Source: CAZHFW01 sp964531675
GTDB taxonomy: Bacteria; Planctomycetota; Phycisphaerae; Phycisphaerales; UBA1924
Direction of reading: 5' to 3'
Assembly: GCA_964531675.1 (NCBI GenBank)
Contig: CAZHFW010000002.1
Location: 62,001-126,000, forward strand
DNA length: 64,000 nucleotides
Position numbers and translations under genes: made by a program
Shown here: positions 1 through 8,555 of the stretch, piece after piece
How the letters are laid out: every line of letters begins with the position of its first letter
Numbering within the stretch: position 1 is the stretch's first letter
Notes under the pieces: generated by a model
The model's database searches: none
What the model was told of the DNA's origin: nothing
What the model saw: the letters and a program-made list of their open reading frames with translations, nothing else

Positions 1-1196
1 CCCGCCTTGGTCGCAAAGCCCGCCTTGATCGCGGCCCCGAAGACCTGCTTGAAGTGCAACGCCTGCCGGGCGTCCACGCAGTACACGACGCGGTCGGCGC
101 CGAGCTTCTGCACGCGACGGCGGACCGCCGCGATATCCGTGGTCGCGTACAGGAATCCGCCGTCGGACTTGCGGATCAGGCAGGGCTCGTTGACGCCCTC
201 GACGCGCACGACCAGGGCGCCGCCATCGGGCTCGGCGACCCGGCGCGCGACCAGATCGTCCACCATCGGCGCGAGCTCCTCGCGATAGGCCGACTCGCCC
301 GCGGTGTGCTCGTCCAGGATGATCGTGTTGAGAAGCTTGCACACCCGGAGGCACTCATCGAGCGTGATCCGCTGGATGCGCTCCCACACCCGCACCTCGC
401 GCTTGGCGCCCGATTGCAGATTGACCAGCGCCTGCTTGGCACGGCTCAGCGAGAGCTCGGCCTTGCGGAGCCTGTCGAGCTCGTCCTCCCACTCGGCTTC
501 GGCCTTGGGGCCCAGGTTGTACCGCGTGATCCAGGACGCGGGGGTGTCGGTGTCGCAGTCCTTCTGGGCCTGCTTGTAGGCCTTTTCCAGCGCGTCGAGG
601 CTGGTGATGTACGTCGCGGGATCGGCGTCGCCATGCGTCCGAAGCAGGGACTCGATGACCATCGCGATGGGCAGGCCCCAGTCGCCGACGTGGTTCTGCC
701 GCACGACCTTGTCGCCCGCCCGGGCCAGCGCGCGGGCCAGCGAGTCGCCGATGATGATCGAGCGCAGGTGCCCGACGTGCATCTGCTTGGCGAGGTTCAC
801 GCCGCAGAGATCGACCACGACCGTCTGCGGCGGGGTGATGGGCACCACACCCAGCGCGGGCGTGTCCATCTTGGCGAGCAACGCCGCCAGCGCGTCACCC
901 TTGAACGTGATGTTGATGAACCCCGGGCCGGCGATGCTCGCCTCGGTCACAGGCTGAGCAATGTCCGAGATGTCCAGATGCGCGATGATCGCCTTGGCGA
1001 CATCCCGCGGCGGCTTGCCCGCCTTCTTGGACAGAGGCATCGCCGCGTTGGACTGAAAGTCCCCCATGCTCGCCTGCTTGCACGGCGCGATCAGCGGATC
1101 AGCGTCGGTCACGCCCGGCACAGCCTTGACGATCGCAGCCTGGAAGCGATCCGCAAGGATCGCGAGGGGGTCGATGGGAGAGGAAACAGCGGGCAT
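1..1196 (-). CDS. argS: Arginyl-tRNA synthetase (3' end outside window)
   Basis: Class I aminoacyl-tRNA synthetase that charges tRNA-Arg in the cytoplasm. About 398 residues are visible, starting at ATG 1196; the C-terminal part lies beyond base 1. The N-terminal additional domain is recognisable by GDFQSNAAM near residue 45, as in other ArgRS proteins (DFQxNAAM). The ATP-binding HIGH motif is HVGH at residues 140-143, within VDLCGVNLAKQMHVGHLRS. A later stretch reads RKSDGGFLYATTDIAA, the usual ArgRS SDG..Y.T.D block. The KMSKS-equivalent and the anticodon-binding domain are not in view. The start is supported by the onset of family similarity. A strong inverted repeat lies just upstream, between this gene and pgpA. 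Confidence 0.95.
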   Translation of the reverse strand, partial: MPAVSSPIDPLAILADRFQAAIVKAVPGVTDADPLIAPCKQASMGDFQSNAAMPLSKKAGKPPRDVAKAIIAHLDISDIAQPVTEASIAGPGFINITFKGDALAALLAKMDTPALGVVPITPPQTVVVDLCGVNLAKQMHVGHLRSIIIGDSLARALARAGDKVVRQNHVGDWGLPIAMVIESLLRTHGDADPATYITSLDALEKAYKQAQKDCDTDTPASWITRYNLGPKAEAEWEDELDRLRKAELSLSRAKQALVNLQSGAKREVRVWERIQRITLDECLRVCKLLNTIILDEHTAGESAYREELAPMVDDLVARRVAEPDGGALVVRVEGVNEPCLIRKSDGGFLYATTDIAAVRRRVQKLGADRVVYCVDARQALHFKQVFGAAIKAGFATKA

Positions 1197-1244
1197 GGGG
1201 CGAGTTTAGCGCCGCCTCTTCGGATCGGAACTCGGGAGCAAAGA

Positions 1245-1317
1245 GCCAAATCGCAAATTGCCAAAGGGCCAGATCCGGAGTGGATTGCTTTGGCCCTTTG
1301 GCCGTTTGCGATTTGGC
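1245..1317. repeat. Imperfect 27-bp inverted repeat between pgpA and argS
   Basis: Left arm 1245-1271 and right arm 1291-1317 are reverse complements at 25 of 27 positions and are separated by 19 bases. The arms are rich in AAAGGGCCA and GCCAAATCGCAAA words. The element begins 5 bases after the pgpA stop on the transcribed (minus) side. It has no clean T-run, so it is either a terminator-like hairpin or a member of a dispersed palindromic repeat family. Its word content differs from the surrounding coding DNA. Confidence 0.8.
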
Positions 1318-1321
1318 CATT

Positions 1322-1831
1322 TCAGAGCACCGCTCTGACCACCACCTGCACCACCACCGCCGCCTGCACGCCCGCGACCAGATCATCCAGCAGAATGCCC
1401 CAGCCCGCGGGGCGCTTCTGCAGGCCCCCGGCCGGCGGGAGCTTGATGATGTCGAAGAGCCGGAAGGCCAGGAACGCGCCGATCAGCGTCATCGCGGCCT
1501 TGCACGGGTCCGCCACCGACCACGCCGGCAGGAACATCAGCGCAATGCACTGGCCCGCGACTTCGTCCGCGACCACGTCAGGCGGGTCCTTCCGGCACAG
1601 CACGCTCTCGGCACGCTCGCCCTCGGCCACGCACCCCGCCGAGAAGAACACCAGCACGCCCAGCAACGCCAGGTTGTAGTGGAGGGGGTTGTCCACAGGG
1701 CCCAGGCCCATGGCGATCATCGCCCCCGCCAGCAGCACCGGAGGCAAAGAGCCCCAGGTCCCGGGTGCGGGCCTCAGCCGGCCCACACCAAAGACTGTTG
1801 AAACAGGAATGTCCTTCCGCGTCAGGGGCAT
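1322..1831 (-). CDS. pgpA: Phosphatidylglycerophosphatase A
   Basis: Membrane phosphatase that removes the phosphate from phosphatidylglycerol-phosphate to give phosphatidylglycerol. The 169-residue length fits the family. PgpA landmarks are all present: GTWGS at 24-28, DEVAGQ at 89-94, RLFDIIK at 124-130 and LLDDLVAG at 147-154, with hydrophobic segments between them. ATG 1831 lies 4 bases after the stop of pgsA, so the two are almost certainly co-transcribed and carry out consecutive steps. The protein ends in a hydrophobic VVVQVVVRAVL tail. Assignment is firm. Confidence 0.95.
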   Translation of the reverse strand: MPLTRKDIPVSTVFGVGRLRPAPGTWGSLPPVLLAGAMIAMGLGPVDNPLHYNLALLGVLVFFSAGCVAEGERAESVLCRKDPPDVVADEVAGQCIALMFLPAWSVADPCKAAMTLIGAFLAFRLFDIIKLPPAGGLQKRPAGWGILLDDLVAGVQAAVVVQVVVRAVL

Positions 1832-1835
1832 GCTT

Positions 1836-2498
1836 CTAGCTTCGGGCCGACAGGCGGATCGCCCGCAGAACGTACGGCACCCCGCTCAGGGCCGACACAA
1901 TCACCGTCAGCCACACCAGCCCCGCGATGATCGCCCCCGCGGTCGTCCCCGGCGCGGTGCTCCACCCGGCACAAGCCAGCAGCACCGCCGGGATGCACAC
2001 CGACTGCAGGATCATCTTCAGCTTGCCCGACGCCGTCGCGGAGAAGTCGATCCCCCGGGACTCGAGCACGCTGCGGAGCGAGGTGATGAGCAGCTCACGG
2101 CCCAGAATCACGACCGTCATCCACGGCGCAACTCGTGTCACCAGAAAGGGTTGCCCGCTCTGGTCGGGCACCACCAAGCCCGGACTGGCGAGCATGACAA
2201 AGCCCCCCAGGATCAGCAGCTTGTCCGCGAAGGGGTCCATCACGCGGCCGAACTGGGAGATGACCTGCCACTTGCGGGCCAGGTGGCCATCGAGCGCGTC
2301 GGTGACCGCCGCGAGGATGAACAGGACGCACGCGGCCAGCAAGAGCGGGTGGCGCGCCATCGACTGAGACCAGGAGCTGCCGTCGGCGTGCTCCGGCGCG
2401 GGCGCGATGGCGAGGATCGCGAAGAAGGCGATGGCGAGGATGACGCGCGCGATGGTGAGCGCGTTGGGGATGTGGCGGCGCTGGAGCAAGGCGAGCAT
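1836..2498 (-). CDS. pgsA: CDP-diacylglycerol-glycerol-3-phosphate phosphatidyltransferase
   Basis: CDP-alcohol phosphatidyltransferase, 220 residues, integral membrane. It joins CDP-diacylglycerol and glycerol-3-phosphate to give phosphatidylglycerol-phosphate. The signature D-G-x2-A-R-x8-G-x3-D-x3-D is complete: D70, G71, A74, R75, G84, D88 and D92. The N-terminal PNALTIARV is typical of PgsA. First gene of a two-gene operon with pgpA. No clear Shine-Dalgarno precedes ATG 2498. Another CDP-alcohol transferase is formally possible, but the pgpA partner supports PGP synthase. Confidence 0.92.
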   Translation of the reverse strand: MLALLQRRHIPNALTIARVILAIAFFAILAIAPAPEHADGSSWSQSMARHPLLLAACVLFILAAVTDALDGHLARKWQVISQFGRVMDPFADKLLILGGFVMLASPGLVVPDQSGQPFLVTRVAPWMTVVILGRELLITSLRSVLESRGIDFSATASGKLKMILQSVCIPAVLLACAGWSTAPGTTAGAIIAGLVWLTVIVSALSGVPYVLRAIRLSARS

Positions 2499-2834
2499 GG
2501 TAAAGCAGCGGCGGCGCGCGTGAAAATGCGCGCCCGAGCGCAGCCAAATGTTTGTGTTTTGAATGGGTCAAAGGGGGCGTGGGAACGCCCCGTTTGGTTG
2601 AAGGTTGCGGGGCCCCCCTCTATCCTCCCAACCACTCGGGCATCGTTTTTGGACGGGCGTCGGCGGGCCAAAAACGGCCTTCGGCGCGCGGCGGGAGCGG
2701 GGCCTGACGGATCTGTTACGGCCGCCGTGCGCCGGTTGTTCGGCGTCGGCTCGGGTTTTCTCGGCCTCCTTGGGGGCCTCACGCGGCGTCTCCCGTCCCG
2801 ATCCGGGGACGGGCGGGCGTCCGGGGACAGCACG
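2499..2834. other. Divergent intergenic region, pgsA / nuoJ
   Basis: 336 bases between divergent operons, so it should hold promoters for both. The visible structure is a hairpin with a perfect 7-bp stem (2574-2580 and 2585-2591, GGGA loop). The frame of nuoJ stays open through this region, but the translation is Arg/Gly-rich and not protein-like until the TTG at 2835. No confident -35/-10 pair was found. Confidence 0.5.
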
Positions 2835-3878
2835 TTGAACCCAATCCTTCTTTACTCGCTGTGTGCGCTCGGGGCGATTGGCGTGGGCATCGCGCTGCCC
2901 CGTCGCGGTCCGAATCCGCAGATCATCGGCGCCCTCATCGGTGCGGTCGCGGGGGGTCTTGCGATCCTGGCGCTGAGCGTCATCGGGTTCCGCGCCACCG
3001 GCGAGCTGCCGAACATCTACTTCTACATCTTCTCCGTGCTCGCGCTGGGCGCGGCCTTGCGGGTCATCACGCACCCCAAGCCCGTCTACGCGGCGCTCTA
3101 CTTCATCATGAGCATCCTGGCGACCGCCGGCTTGTTCCTGATCCTGTCCGCCGAGTTCATGGCCTTCGCCCTGATCATCGTGTATGCCGGCGCCATCCTG
3201 ATCACCTACCTCTTCGTGATCATGCTCGCGACCCAGGCCCCCGATGAGGCCGAGCTCGAAGTCCTGGCCGAGTACGACACCGCGGCCCGCGAGCCGGTCG
3301 CAGCAACCGTCGCGGGCTTTGTCATGCTCGCGGTCCTGACCACGCTCATGTTCCGCGGCACCGCGACGATGCCCGCGCCCAAGCCCATCGACAGCGGTTA
3401 CCTCATGGCGCAGATGCCGCTCAAGATCGAGCGCTCTCTGCAGCGGGCCCATCCGGAGCTCGAGAAGTTCCAGCTTGCCAAGGCCAAGGTGGATGGTCAG
3501 GCCACCGAGCAGTACCTCGTGGACGTGACCCGCCGCCAGGCGACCGTGGAGTTCCGCTCGGGCAAGCAGCAGGTGCTGGACTTCCCCGCGGATCTTGACG
3601 TGACGAACATCGAGCAGGTCGGTTTCAACCTGCTCTCGGAGCACCCCGGCGCGATCGAAATCGCCGGCGTGATCCTGCTCATGGCGATGCTGGGCGCGGT
3701 GGTCCTGAGCCGCCGCCAGGTCCAGCTCGACGAGGACGCCAAGGCCCGCGCCGCCGCGGCCATCTCCGCGGATCTCAAGAGTCAGGCCGAGTCCCTGGGC
3801 ATCGCGGCCCCGGGCGCCGGCGGCGTGACCGGCCCGCACGACTTCGAAGACGCCGCGGTCGCGGGAGGTGCGCGTTGA
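2835..3878 (+). CDS. nuoJ: NADH-quinone oxidoreductase subunit J, with long insert
   Basis: Membrane-arm subunit of respiratory complex I. The first part has four hydrophobic segments, including the conserved AEFMAFALIIVYAGAI stretch with its VYAGAI turn. The last transmembrane segment, AGVILLMAMLGAVVLSRR near residues 285-302, matches the usual NuoJ C-terminus. NuoJ is usually about 170-200 residues; this one is 347. A hydrophilic stretch at about 175-256 is inserted before the last helix. The start is TTG 2835, chosen because similarity begins there and no in-frame ATG or GTG fits; it is preceded by a weak GGGGA. The stop overlaps the nuoK start (TTGA). Confidence 0.9.
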   Translation: MNPILLYSLCALGAIGVGIALPRRGPNPQIIGALIGAVAGGLAILALSVIGFRATGELPNIYFYIFSVLALGAALRVITHPKPVYAALYFIMSILATAGLFLILSAEFMAFALIIVYAGAILITYLFVIMLATQAPDEAELEVLAEYDTAAREPVAATVAGFVMLAVLTTLMFRGTATMPAPKPIDSGYLMAQMPLKIERSLQRAHPELEKFQLAKAKVDGQATEQYLVDVTRRQATVEFRSGKQQVLDFPADLDVTNIEQVGFNLLSEHPGAIEIAGVILLMAMLGAVVLSRRQVQLDEDAKARAAAAISADLKSQAESLGIAAPGAGGVTGPHDFEDAAVAGGAR

Positions 3879-4231
3879 ACCACATGCTGACGACCATGGC
3901 CCAGGCGGGCTTCCCCGCGACGATGTCGGCGCCGACGCTGAACCACTATCTGTTCGTGTCGGCCGCGATGTTCGCGCTGGGGCTCATCGGGTTCCTGACC
4001 CGCCGCAATCTGATCATCATGTTCCTCTGCACGGAGCTGATGTTCCAGGCCGCGGGCATCGCGCTGATCGCCTTCGGGCGGTTCCACATGAACGCCCACG
4101 GGCAGTCCTTCGTGATCTTCGTGGTCACCGTGGCCGCGGCCGAGGCGGCCATGGCGCTGGCTCTGGTGGTCCTGCTCTTCCGCAAGCGCGAGAGCCTGGA
4201 CGCCGAGGAGTGGAAGGAACTCCGGGGCTGA
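3875..4231 (+). CDS. nuoK: NADH-quinone oxidoreductase subunit K
   Basis: Small three-helix proton-channel subunit of complex I, 118 residues. The core LNHYLFVSAAMFALGLIGFL, the following RRNLIIMFLCTELM and VTVAAAEAAMALAL are standard NuoK. The two conserved membrane glutamates are present as E54 and E90. It starts with TTG 3875, which overlaps the nuoJ stop by 4 bases, so translational coupling is likely. An ATG three codons further in is an alternative start. Confidence 0.95.
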   Translation: MNHMLTTMAQAGFPATMSAPTLNHYLFVSAAMFALGLIGFLTRRNLIIMFLCTELMFQAAGIALIAFGRFHMNAHGQSFVIFVVTVAAAEAAMALALVVLLFRKRESLDAEEWKELRG

Positions 4232-4302
4232 TCCTCGGGGTGACGATCGATCGATTGTGCGCCGGTTCTGACGGGTTCGGCACTGACGGGAAGTGAACAC
4301 CT

Positions 4303-6666
4303 GTGATTGAGATGAACTCCCTGTTTTCCGCGATCACGACCGCTGCGGTGGGCGCAACCCCCGCCGCCGGGCACGACGCGGCTCTCTGGCCCATGCTGAT
4401 CCCGGGGCTGCCTCTGCTGGCCTCGATCCTCGCCGGCGTGTGCGCCGCGCTGGGAATCCGCAGCAAGCTCCCGGCCTTCCTCACGGTCCTGTGCCTGGGG
4501 GCGGCCTTCGGCGTGACGGTCAAGCTCTTCCTCCAGAACCACGAGCCGCAGACGTTCACCGCGTTCAAGTGGATCGCGTTCCGCGCCGGACCGGAGATCT
4601 CGAGCAACTTCGTCGCCAACTTCGCGATCTACGTGGACAGCCTCACCTGCCTCTGGATGCTCTTCGTCACCGGGCTTGCGACGCTCATCGCGCTGTACGC
4701 CTCGGAGTACATGAGCCACGACGTCGGCCCCGGTTACTGCCGGTTCTTCGCGGCCTTCGGCCTGTTCGTCTTCTCCATGACCTGCCTGGTCATGGGCAAC
4801 AACCTGCTCATGCTCTTCCTGGGCTGGGAAGGCGTGGGTCTATGCTCGTACCTGCTGATCGGCTACTTCTACAAGAAGCCCAGCGCGGTCGCCGCGGCCA
4901 AGAAGGCGTTCATCGTCAACCGCATCGGCGACCTGGGCCTGATGCTCGGCATCTTCCTGACCTTCGTGCACTTCGGGACCATCGAGTACGCCTCGATCTT
5001 CGCCAAGGCGCAGCCGTACATCGACGCCCTGCGTGCCGGTGAGCTCTCCAAGGTCCCCGCGATCGTCCAGATCATCCCGGTGCTCCTGATGATCGGCGCG
5101 TTCGGCAAGTCGGCCCAGCTCCCGCTGTACGTCTGGCTCCCGGACGCGATGGAAGGCCCGACCCCGGTCTCGGCCCTGATCCATGCCGCGACGATGGTGA
5201 CCGCAGGCGTGTACCTGATCGCCCGCACGTACCCGCTGTTCCTCTGCTCCGAGTACGCGTTGCCTGTGGTCGCCTGGGTCGGTGCGCTGACGGCGCTGCT
5301 GGCCGCCACGATCGGCATGGCGCAGTTCGACATCAAGCGCATCATGGCCTATTCGACCGTGTCCCAGCTGGGATACATGTTCGCGGGCCTGGGCGTCCTG
5401 ACCAGCACGGGCGCCGCGTTCCACGTGCTCACGCACGCGTTCTTCAAGGCCCTGCTCTTCCTCTGCTGCGGCGCCGTGATGCACGGGTTCGCCGGGCAGC
5501 TCGACCTCCGCAAGCTCTCGGGCGTCGCGTTCATGAAGGGCTGGGGCATCGTGGGCCTGGGCATGTTCGTCGGGTGTCTGAACCTGGCGGGCTTCCCCTT
5601 CACCGCGGGCTTCTTCTCCAAGGACATGATCCTCGCCGAGGCGTTCACGACCCCCGGCATGGCCGCGATCGGCTGGATCCTGCTCTTCACCGCCGGCCTG
5701 ACCGCCTACTACACCTTCCGCGTCTTCTTCCGCGTCTTCATCGGCCCCAAGTACTACGAGCCCGGCGATGAGTTCCACGCCGCGCCCGCCTCGGCCCATG
5801 GCGACGACCACGGCCACTCTGGCGGCCACGACCACGCTCACGATCATGGTCACAGCCACGACCATGGCCACAAGCACGACGACCACGCCCATCACGACCA
5901 TGGCCACGGTGCTCACTTCCATCCCCACGCGCCGGGCTGGGCCATCAACCTCGTGCTGGCGACCCTGACCCTCTGCTCGCTCGGTGCCGCGGGCTTCTAC
6001 TTCGTCAAGCCCGCCAACGGCGCCCACGGCGGATGGGCCGCGGGCATGGTGCAGTCCTCCTCCGCCGCGTTCTCGACGCCCTTCGGGCACCACGAGGCCG
6101 CGGGCGAGAAGTCGGGCCACGCCGACAGCGCCGCCGCCGGTCATGACGCCGGTCACGAGACTGGTCATGACGCGGGCCACAGCGAGCACGCGGCGTTCAT
6201 GCCCGCGCATCTGCAGGCCGAAGCCGCCGAGCACGGCGAGGCCCTGCACGCCGGGAGCTTCTTCGGCCAGAACCCCCACGAGATCATGTACTACGTCTCG
6301 GGCGTGGTGGGCGCGATCGGCATCATCGTCGCCTTCGTCCTGCACTTTGCGGGCCGCACGACCGCAGCGACCAGCAAGGCCGACGCGCTGGTCATCAACC
6401 CCATCACCAAGTGGGCCCAGCACAAGTGGTACGTGGATGAGTTCTACGACGCGATCATCCGCAAGCCCCTGCTGGTCCTGAGCCACATCTTCCACTTCAT
6501 CGACAAGCTTCTGGTCGACGGCCTGGTGAACCTGGCCGGCGCTCTGCCCCGCTGGATCGGCGGCGCCATCCGCCCGAGCCAGTCCGGTCAGCTCCATGGC
6601 TACGCGATGGGCATGGCCGGCGGCCTGGCCATTCTGCTGGTGATCGTGCTCTTGACCTCGATGTGA
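4303..6666 (+). CDS. nuoL: NADH-quinone oxidoreductase subunit L with His-rich loops
   Basis: Antiporter-like subunit of complex I, 787 residues against a usual 610-660. The core is clear: LGWEGVGLCSYLLIG with the conserved Glu, and GKSAQLPLYVWLPDAMEG with the channel Lys near residue 269, followed by TPVSALIHAATMVTAG. The excess length is mainly two loops. Residues about 488-543 are almost alternating His, Asp and Gly, and a second His-rich stretch lies at about 596-635. The C-terminal amphipathic region and last helix follow. Start GTG 4303 has GGGAAG upstream; ATG 4312 is an alternative. Separated from nuoK and nuoM by 71 bases on each side. Confidence 0.95.
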   Translation: MIEMNSLFSAITTAAVGATPAAGHDAALWPMLIPGLPLLASILAGVCAALGIRSKLPAFLTVLCLGAAFGVTVKLFLQNHEPQTFTAFKWIAFRAGPEISSNFVANFAIYVDSLTCLWMLFVTGLATLIALYASEYMSHDVGPGYCRFFAAFGLFVFSMTCLVMGNNLLMLFLGWEGVGLCSYLLIGYFYKKPSAVAAAKKAFIVNRIGDLGLMLGIFLTFVHFGTIEYASIFAKAQPYIDALRAGELSKVPAIVQIIPVLLMIGAFGKSAQLPLYVWLPDAMEGPTPVSALIHAATMVTAGVYLIARTYPLFLCSEYALPVVAWVGALTALLAATIGMAQFDIKRIMAYSTVSQLGYMFAGLGVLTSTGAAFHVLTHAFFKALLFLCCGAVMHGFAGQLDLRKLSGVAFMKGWGIVGLGMFVGCLNLAGFPFTAGFFSKDMILAEAFTTPGMAAIGWILLFTAGLTAYYTFRVFFRVFIGPKYYEPGDEFHAAPASAHGDDHGHSGGHDHAHDHGHSHDHGHKHDDHAHHDHGHGAHFHPHAPGWAINLVLATLTLCSLGAAGFYFVKPANGAHGGWAAGMVQSSSAAFSTPFGHHEAAGEKSGHADSAAAGHDAGHETGHDAGHSEHAAFMPAHLQAEAAEHGEALHAGSFFGQNPHEIMYYVSGVVGAIGIIVAFVLHFAGRTTAATSKADALVINPITKWAQHKWYVDEFYDAIIRKPLLVLSHIFHFIDKLLVDGLVNLAGALPRWIGGAIRPSQSGQLHGYAMGMAGGLAILLVIVLLTSM

Positions 6667-6737
6667 TCCGTTGACTTCCCCGGGCCGCCCGATTCAGGCG
6701 TCCCGATCCGAGTGATTTCTCCCACCCCGGGAACGCG

Positions 6738-8555
6738 ATGAACAACCTCCTTCTTTATCTGCTGATCCTGACCCCGCTGGTCTTCGCGGGTCTGGTGGCG
6801 GTCTCGAACAAGTCCAAGGCGTTCGTGATCGCCCTGACGGGCACGCTGGTGAGCGCCGTCTTCGGCCTCTACGCCATGATCCTGTTCGACCCGGCCTTCG
6901 GGAACCGCTTCCAGCTCGAGCCCGAGCACCAGATCGTCTGGTTCTCCAAGCTCGGCCTGTCGCTCTCGGTGGGCGTCGACAGCATCGCCTTCTACCTGAT
7001 CCTGCTCACGCTGCTCCTGGGGCCGATCTGCATCATCGCCTCCAAGACCGCGATCACCCAGCGCGTCAAGACCTACTACGCCTGGCTCCTGGTCCTCCAG
7101 GCCGCCATGACCGGCGTGTTCGCCGCCCGCGACCTGGTCTTCTTCTACATCTGCTTCGAGTTCACCCTCGTCCCGATGTACGTGCTCATCAGCCTCTATG
7201 GCTCCACCAACCGCGCCAAGGCCGCGACCAAGTTCTTCCTCTACACCTTCACGGGTTCACTGATCGCGCTGGCCGGCCTCGTGTACGTCGTCTGGCATCA
7301 CGCCCAGCTCAAGGGCGAGTGGACCTTCAGCCTCGATCAGCTCGCGGTGACCGCGCGGTCCATGCCCACCGGCGCGCAGGCGATCGTCATGTTCGCGCTG
7401 CTGCTCGGCTTTGCGGTCAAGGTCCCGCTCTTCCCGTTCCACACCTGGCTCCCCCTGGCCCACACCGAAGCGCCCACCGCGGGCTCAGTCATCCTGGCCG
7501 GCGTCCTGCTCAAGCTCGGAACCTACGGCATCTTCCGCTTCGTGCTCGGATTCGTCCCCGAGGCGGTCGTGCTCTACGCACCCTGGCTCGCGCTGCTCTC
7601 CATCATCGGCATCATCTACGGCGGGCTCATCTGCTGGGTGCAGACCGACGTCAAGAAGCTCGTGGCCTACTCGTCCGTCGCCCACCTTGGCTTCTGCATG
7701 CTCGGCATGTTCGCCCTGAACACCACCGGCCTCACGGGCTCGGTGCTGTACATGATCAACCACGGCCTGTCGACGGGCGCGCTGTTCCTGCTCATCGGCA
7801 TGATCTACGAGCGCTACCACACGCGCAACATGAAGGAACTCGGCGGCCTGGCCGCCAAGATGCCCGTCTGGGCGACCTTCATGGTCTTCTTCGCGATGGC
7901 CAGCGTGGGCCTCCCCGGTCTCAATGGCTTCGTCTCCGAGTTCATGTGCCTCCTGGGCGCGTTCCAGTCGAGCTCGCACTGGGGCCACGGGCTCTGGGGT
8001 TCTGAGGGCCTGACGGCTCCCGGCACCGGGACCGCTCCCGCCGCGACGCCGGGCGAACTCGGCCCCTGGTACGCCGCGATCGCGGGCACCGGCATGATCA
8101 TCGCCGCGATCTACCTGCTGTACATGGTGGGCAAGGTCGTCTTCGGCCCGCTCACCGAGCCGCATGGGCACGGCCATAGCCATGGCCACGACGCGCACAG
8201 CGGGCAGCCCGCGCTTCCCAAGGACCTCTCGGTGCGCGAGATCGGCATCCTGCTTCCTCTGGCGGCCCTGTGCCTGTTCCTGGGCATGTATCCCGCGCCG
8301 CTGATCGATGGTCTCCGCCCCGCGGTGGTTGACACCGCCGCCAGCGTGCAGGCCGCCCGCACCAAGCTCGCCGATCGCGGGCTGCTCGGCACGCCCCGCG
8401 TGGTGCCCGAGGGTCTGCGCGTGATGCCGGTGGCCAAGGAAGAGACCAAGACGCCCGCCAAGTCGGGCGTCCCTGACACTTCGACGGGCCAGCCGCACGA
8501 CGGTCCGGCGCCCGAACGCACGCTCGATGGCAACGGGCAGGAGCACGGCCGATGA
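6738..8555 (+). CDS. nuoM: NADH-quinone oxidoreductase subunit M
   Basis: Antiporter-like subunit of complex I, 605 residues, slightly longer than usual. FEFTLVPMYVLI carries the conserved Glu near residue 140 and GFAVKVPLFPFHTWLP the conserved Lys near residue 227. LAHTEAPTAGSVILAGVLLKLG is also canonical. A short His/Gly run (EPHGHGHSHGHDAHSG, about 474-489) lies in a loop before the last helix, echoing NuoL. The last 70 residues after PAPLIDGLRPA are a hydrophilic, Pro/Thr-rich extension. The stop overlaps the nuoN start by 4 bases (ATGA). Confidence 0.95.
   Translation: MNNLLLYLLILTPLVFAGLVAVSNKSKAFVIALTGTLVSAVFGLYAMILFDPAFGNRFQLEPEHQIVWFSKLGLSLSVGVDSIAFYLILLTLLLGPICIIASKTAITQRVKTYYAWLLVLQAAMTGVFAARDLVFFYICFEFTLVPMYVLISLYGSTNRAKAATKFFLYTFTGSLIALAGLVYVVWHHAQLKGEWTFSLDQLAVTARSMPTGAQAIVMFALLLGFAVKVPLFPFHTWLPLAHTEAPTAGSVILAGVLLKLGTYGIFRFVLGFVPEAVVLYAPWLALLSIIGIIYGGLICWVQTDVKKLVAYSSVAHLGFCMLGMFALNTTGLTGSVLYMINHGLSTGALFLLIGMIYERYHTRNMKELGGLAAKMPVWATFMVFFAMASVGLPGLNGFVSEFMCLLGAFQSSSHWGHGLWGSEGLTAPGTGTAPAATPGELGPWYAAIAGTGMIIAAIYLLYMVGKVVFGPLTEPHGHGHSHGHDAHSGQPALPKDLSVREIGILLPLAALCLFLGMYPAPLIDGLRPAVVDTAASVQAARTKLADRGLLGTPRVVPEGLRVMPVAKEETKTPAKSGVPDTSTGQPHDGPAPERTLDGNGQEHGR

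Noticed and set aside
1689..2834. Long N-terminal extension of nuoJ in the same frame.
   Set aside because: The extension is Arg/Gly/Asp-rich, overlaps pgsA antisense and has no similarity to NuoJ, which begins at TTG 2835.
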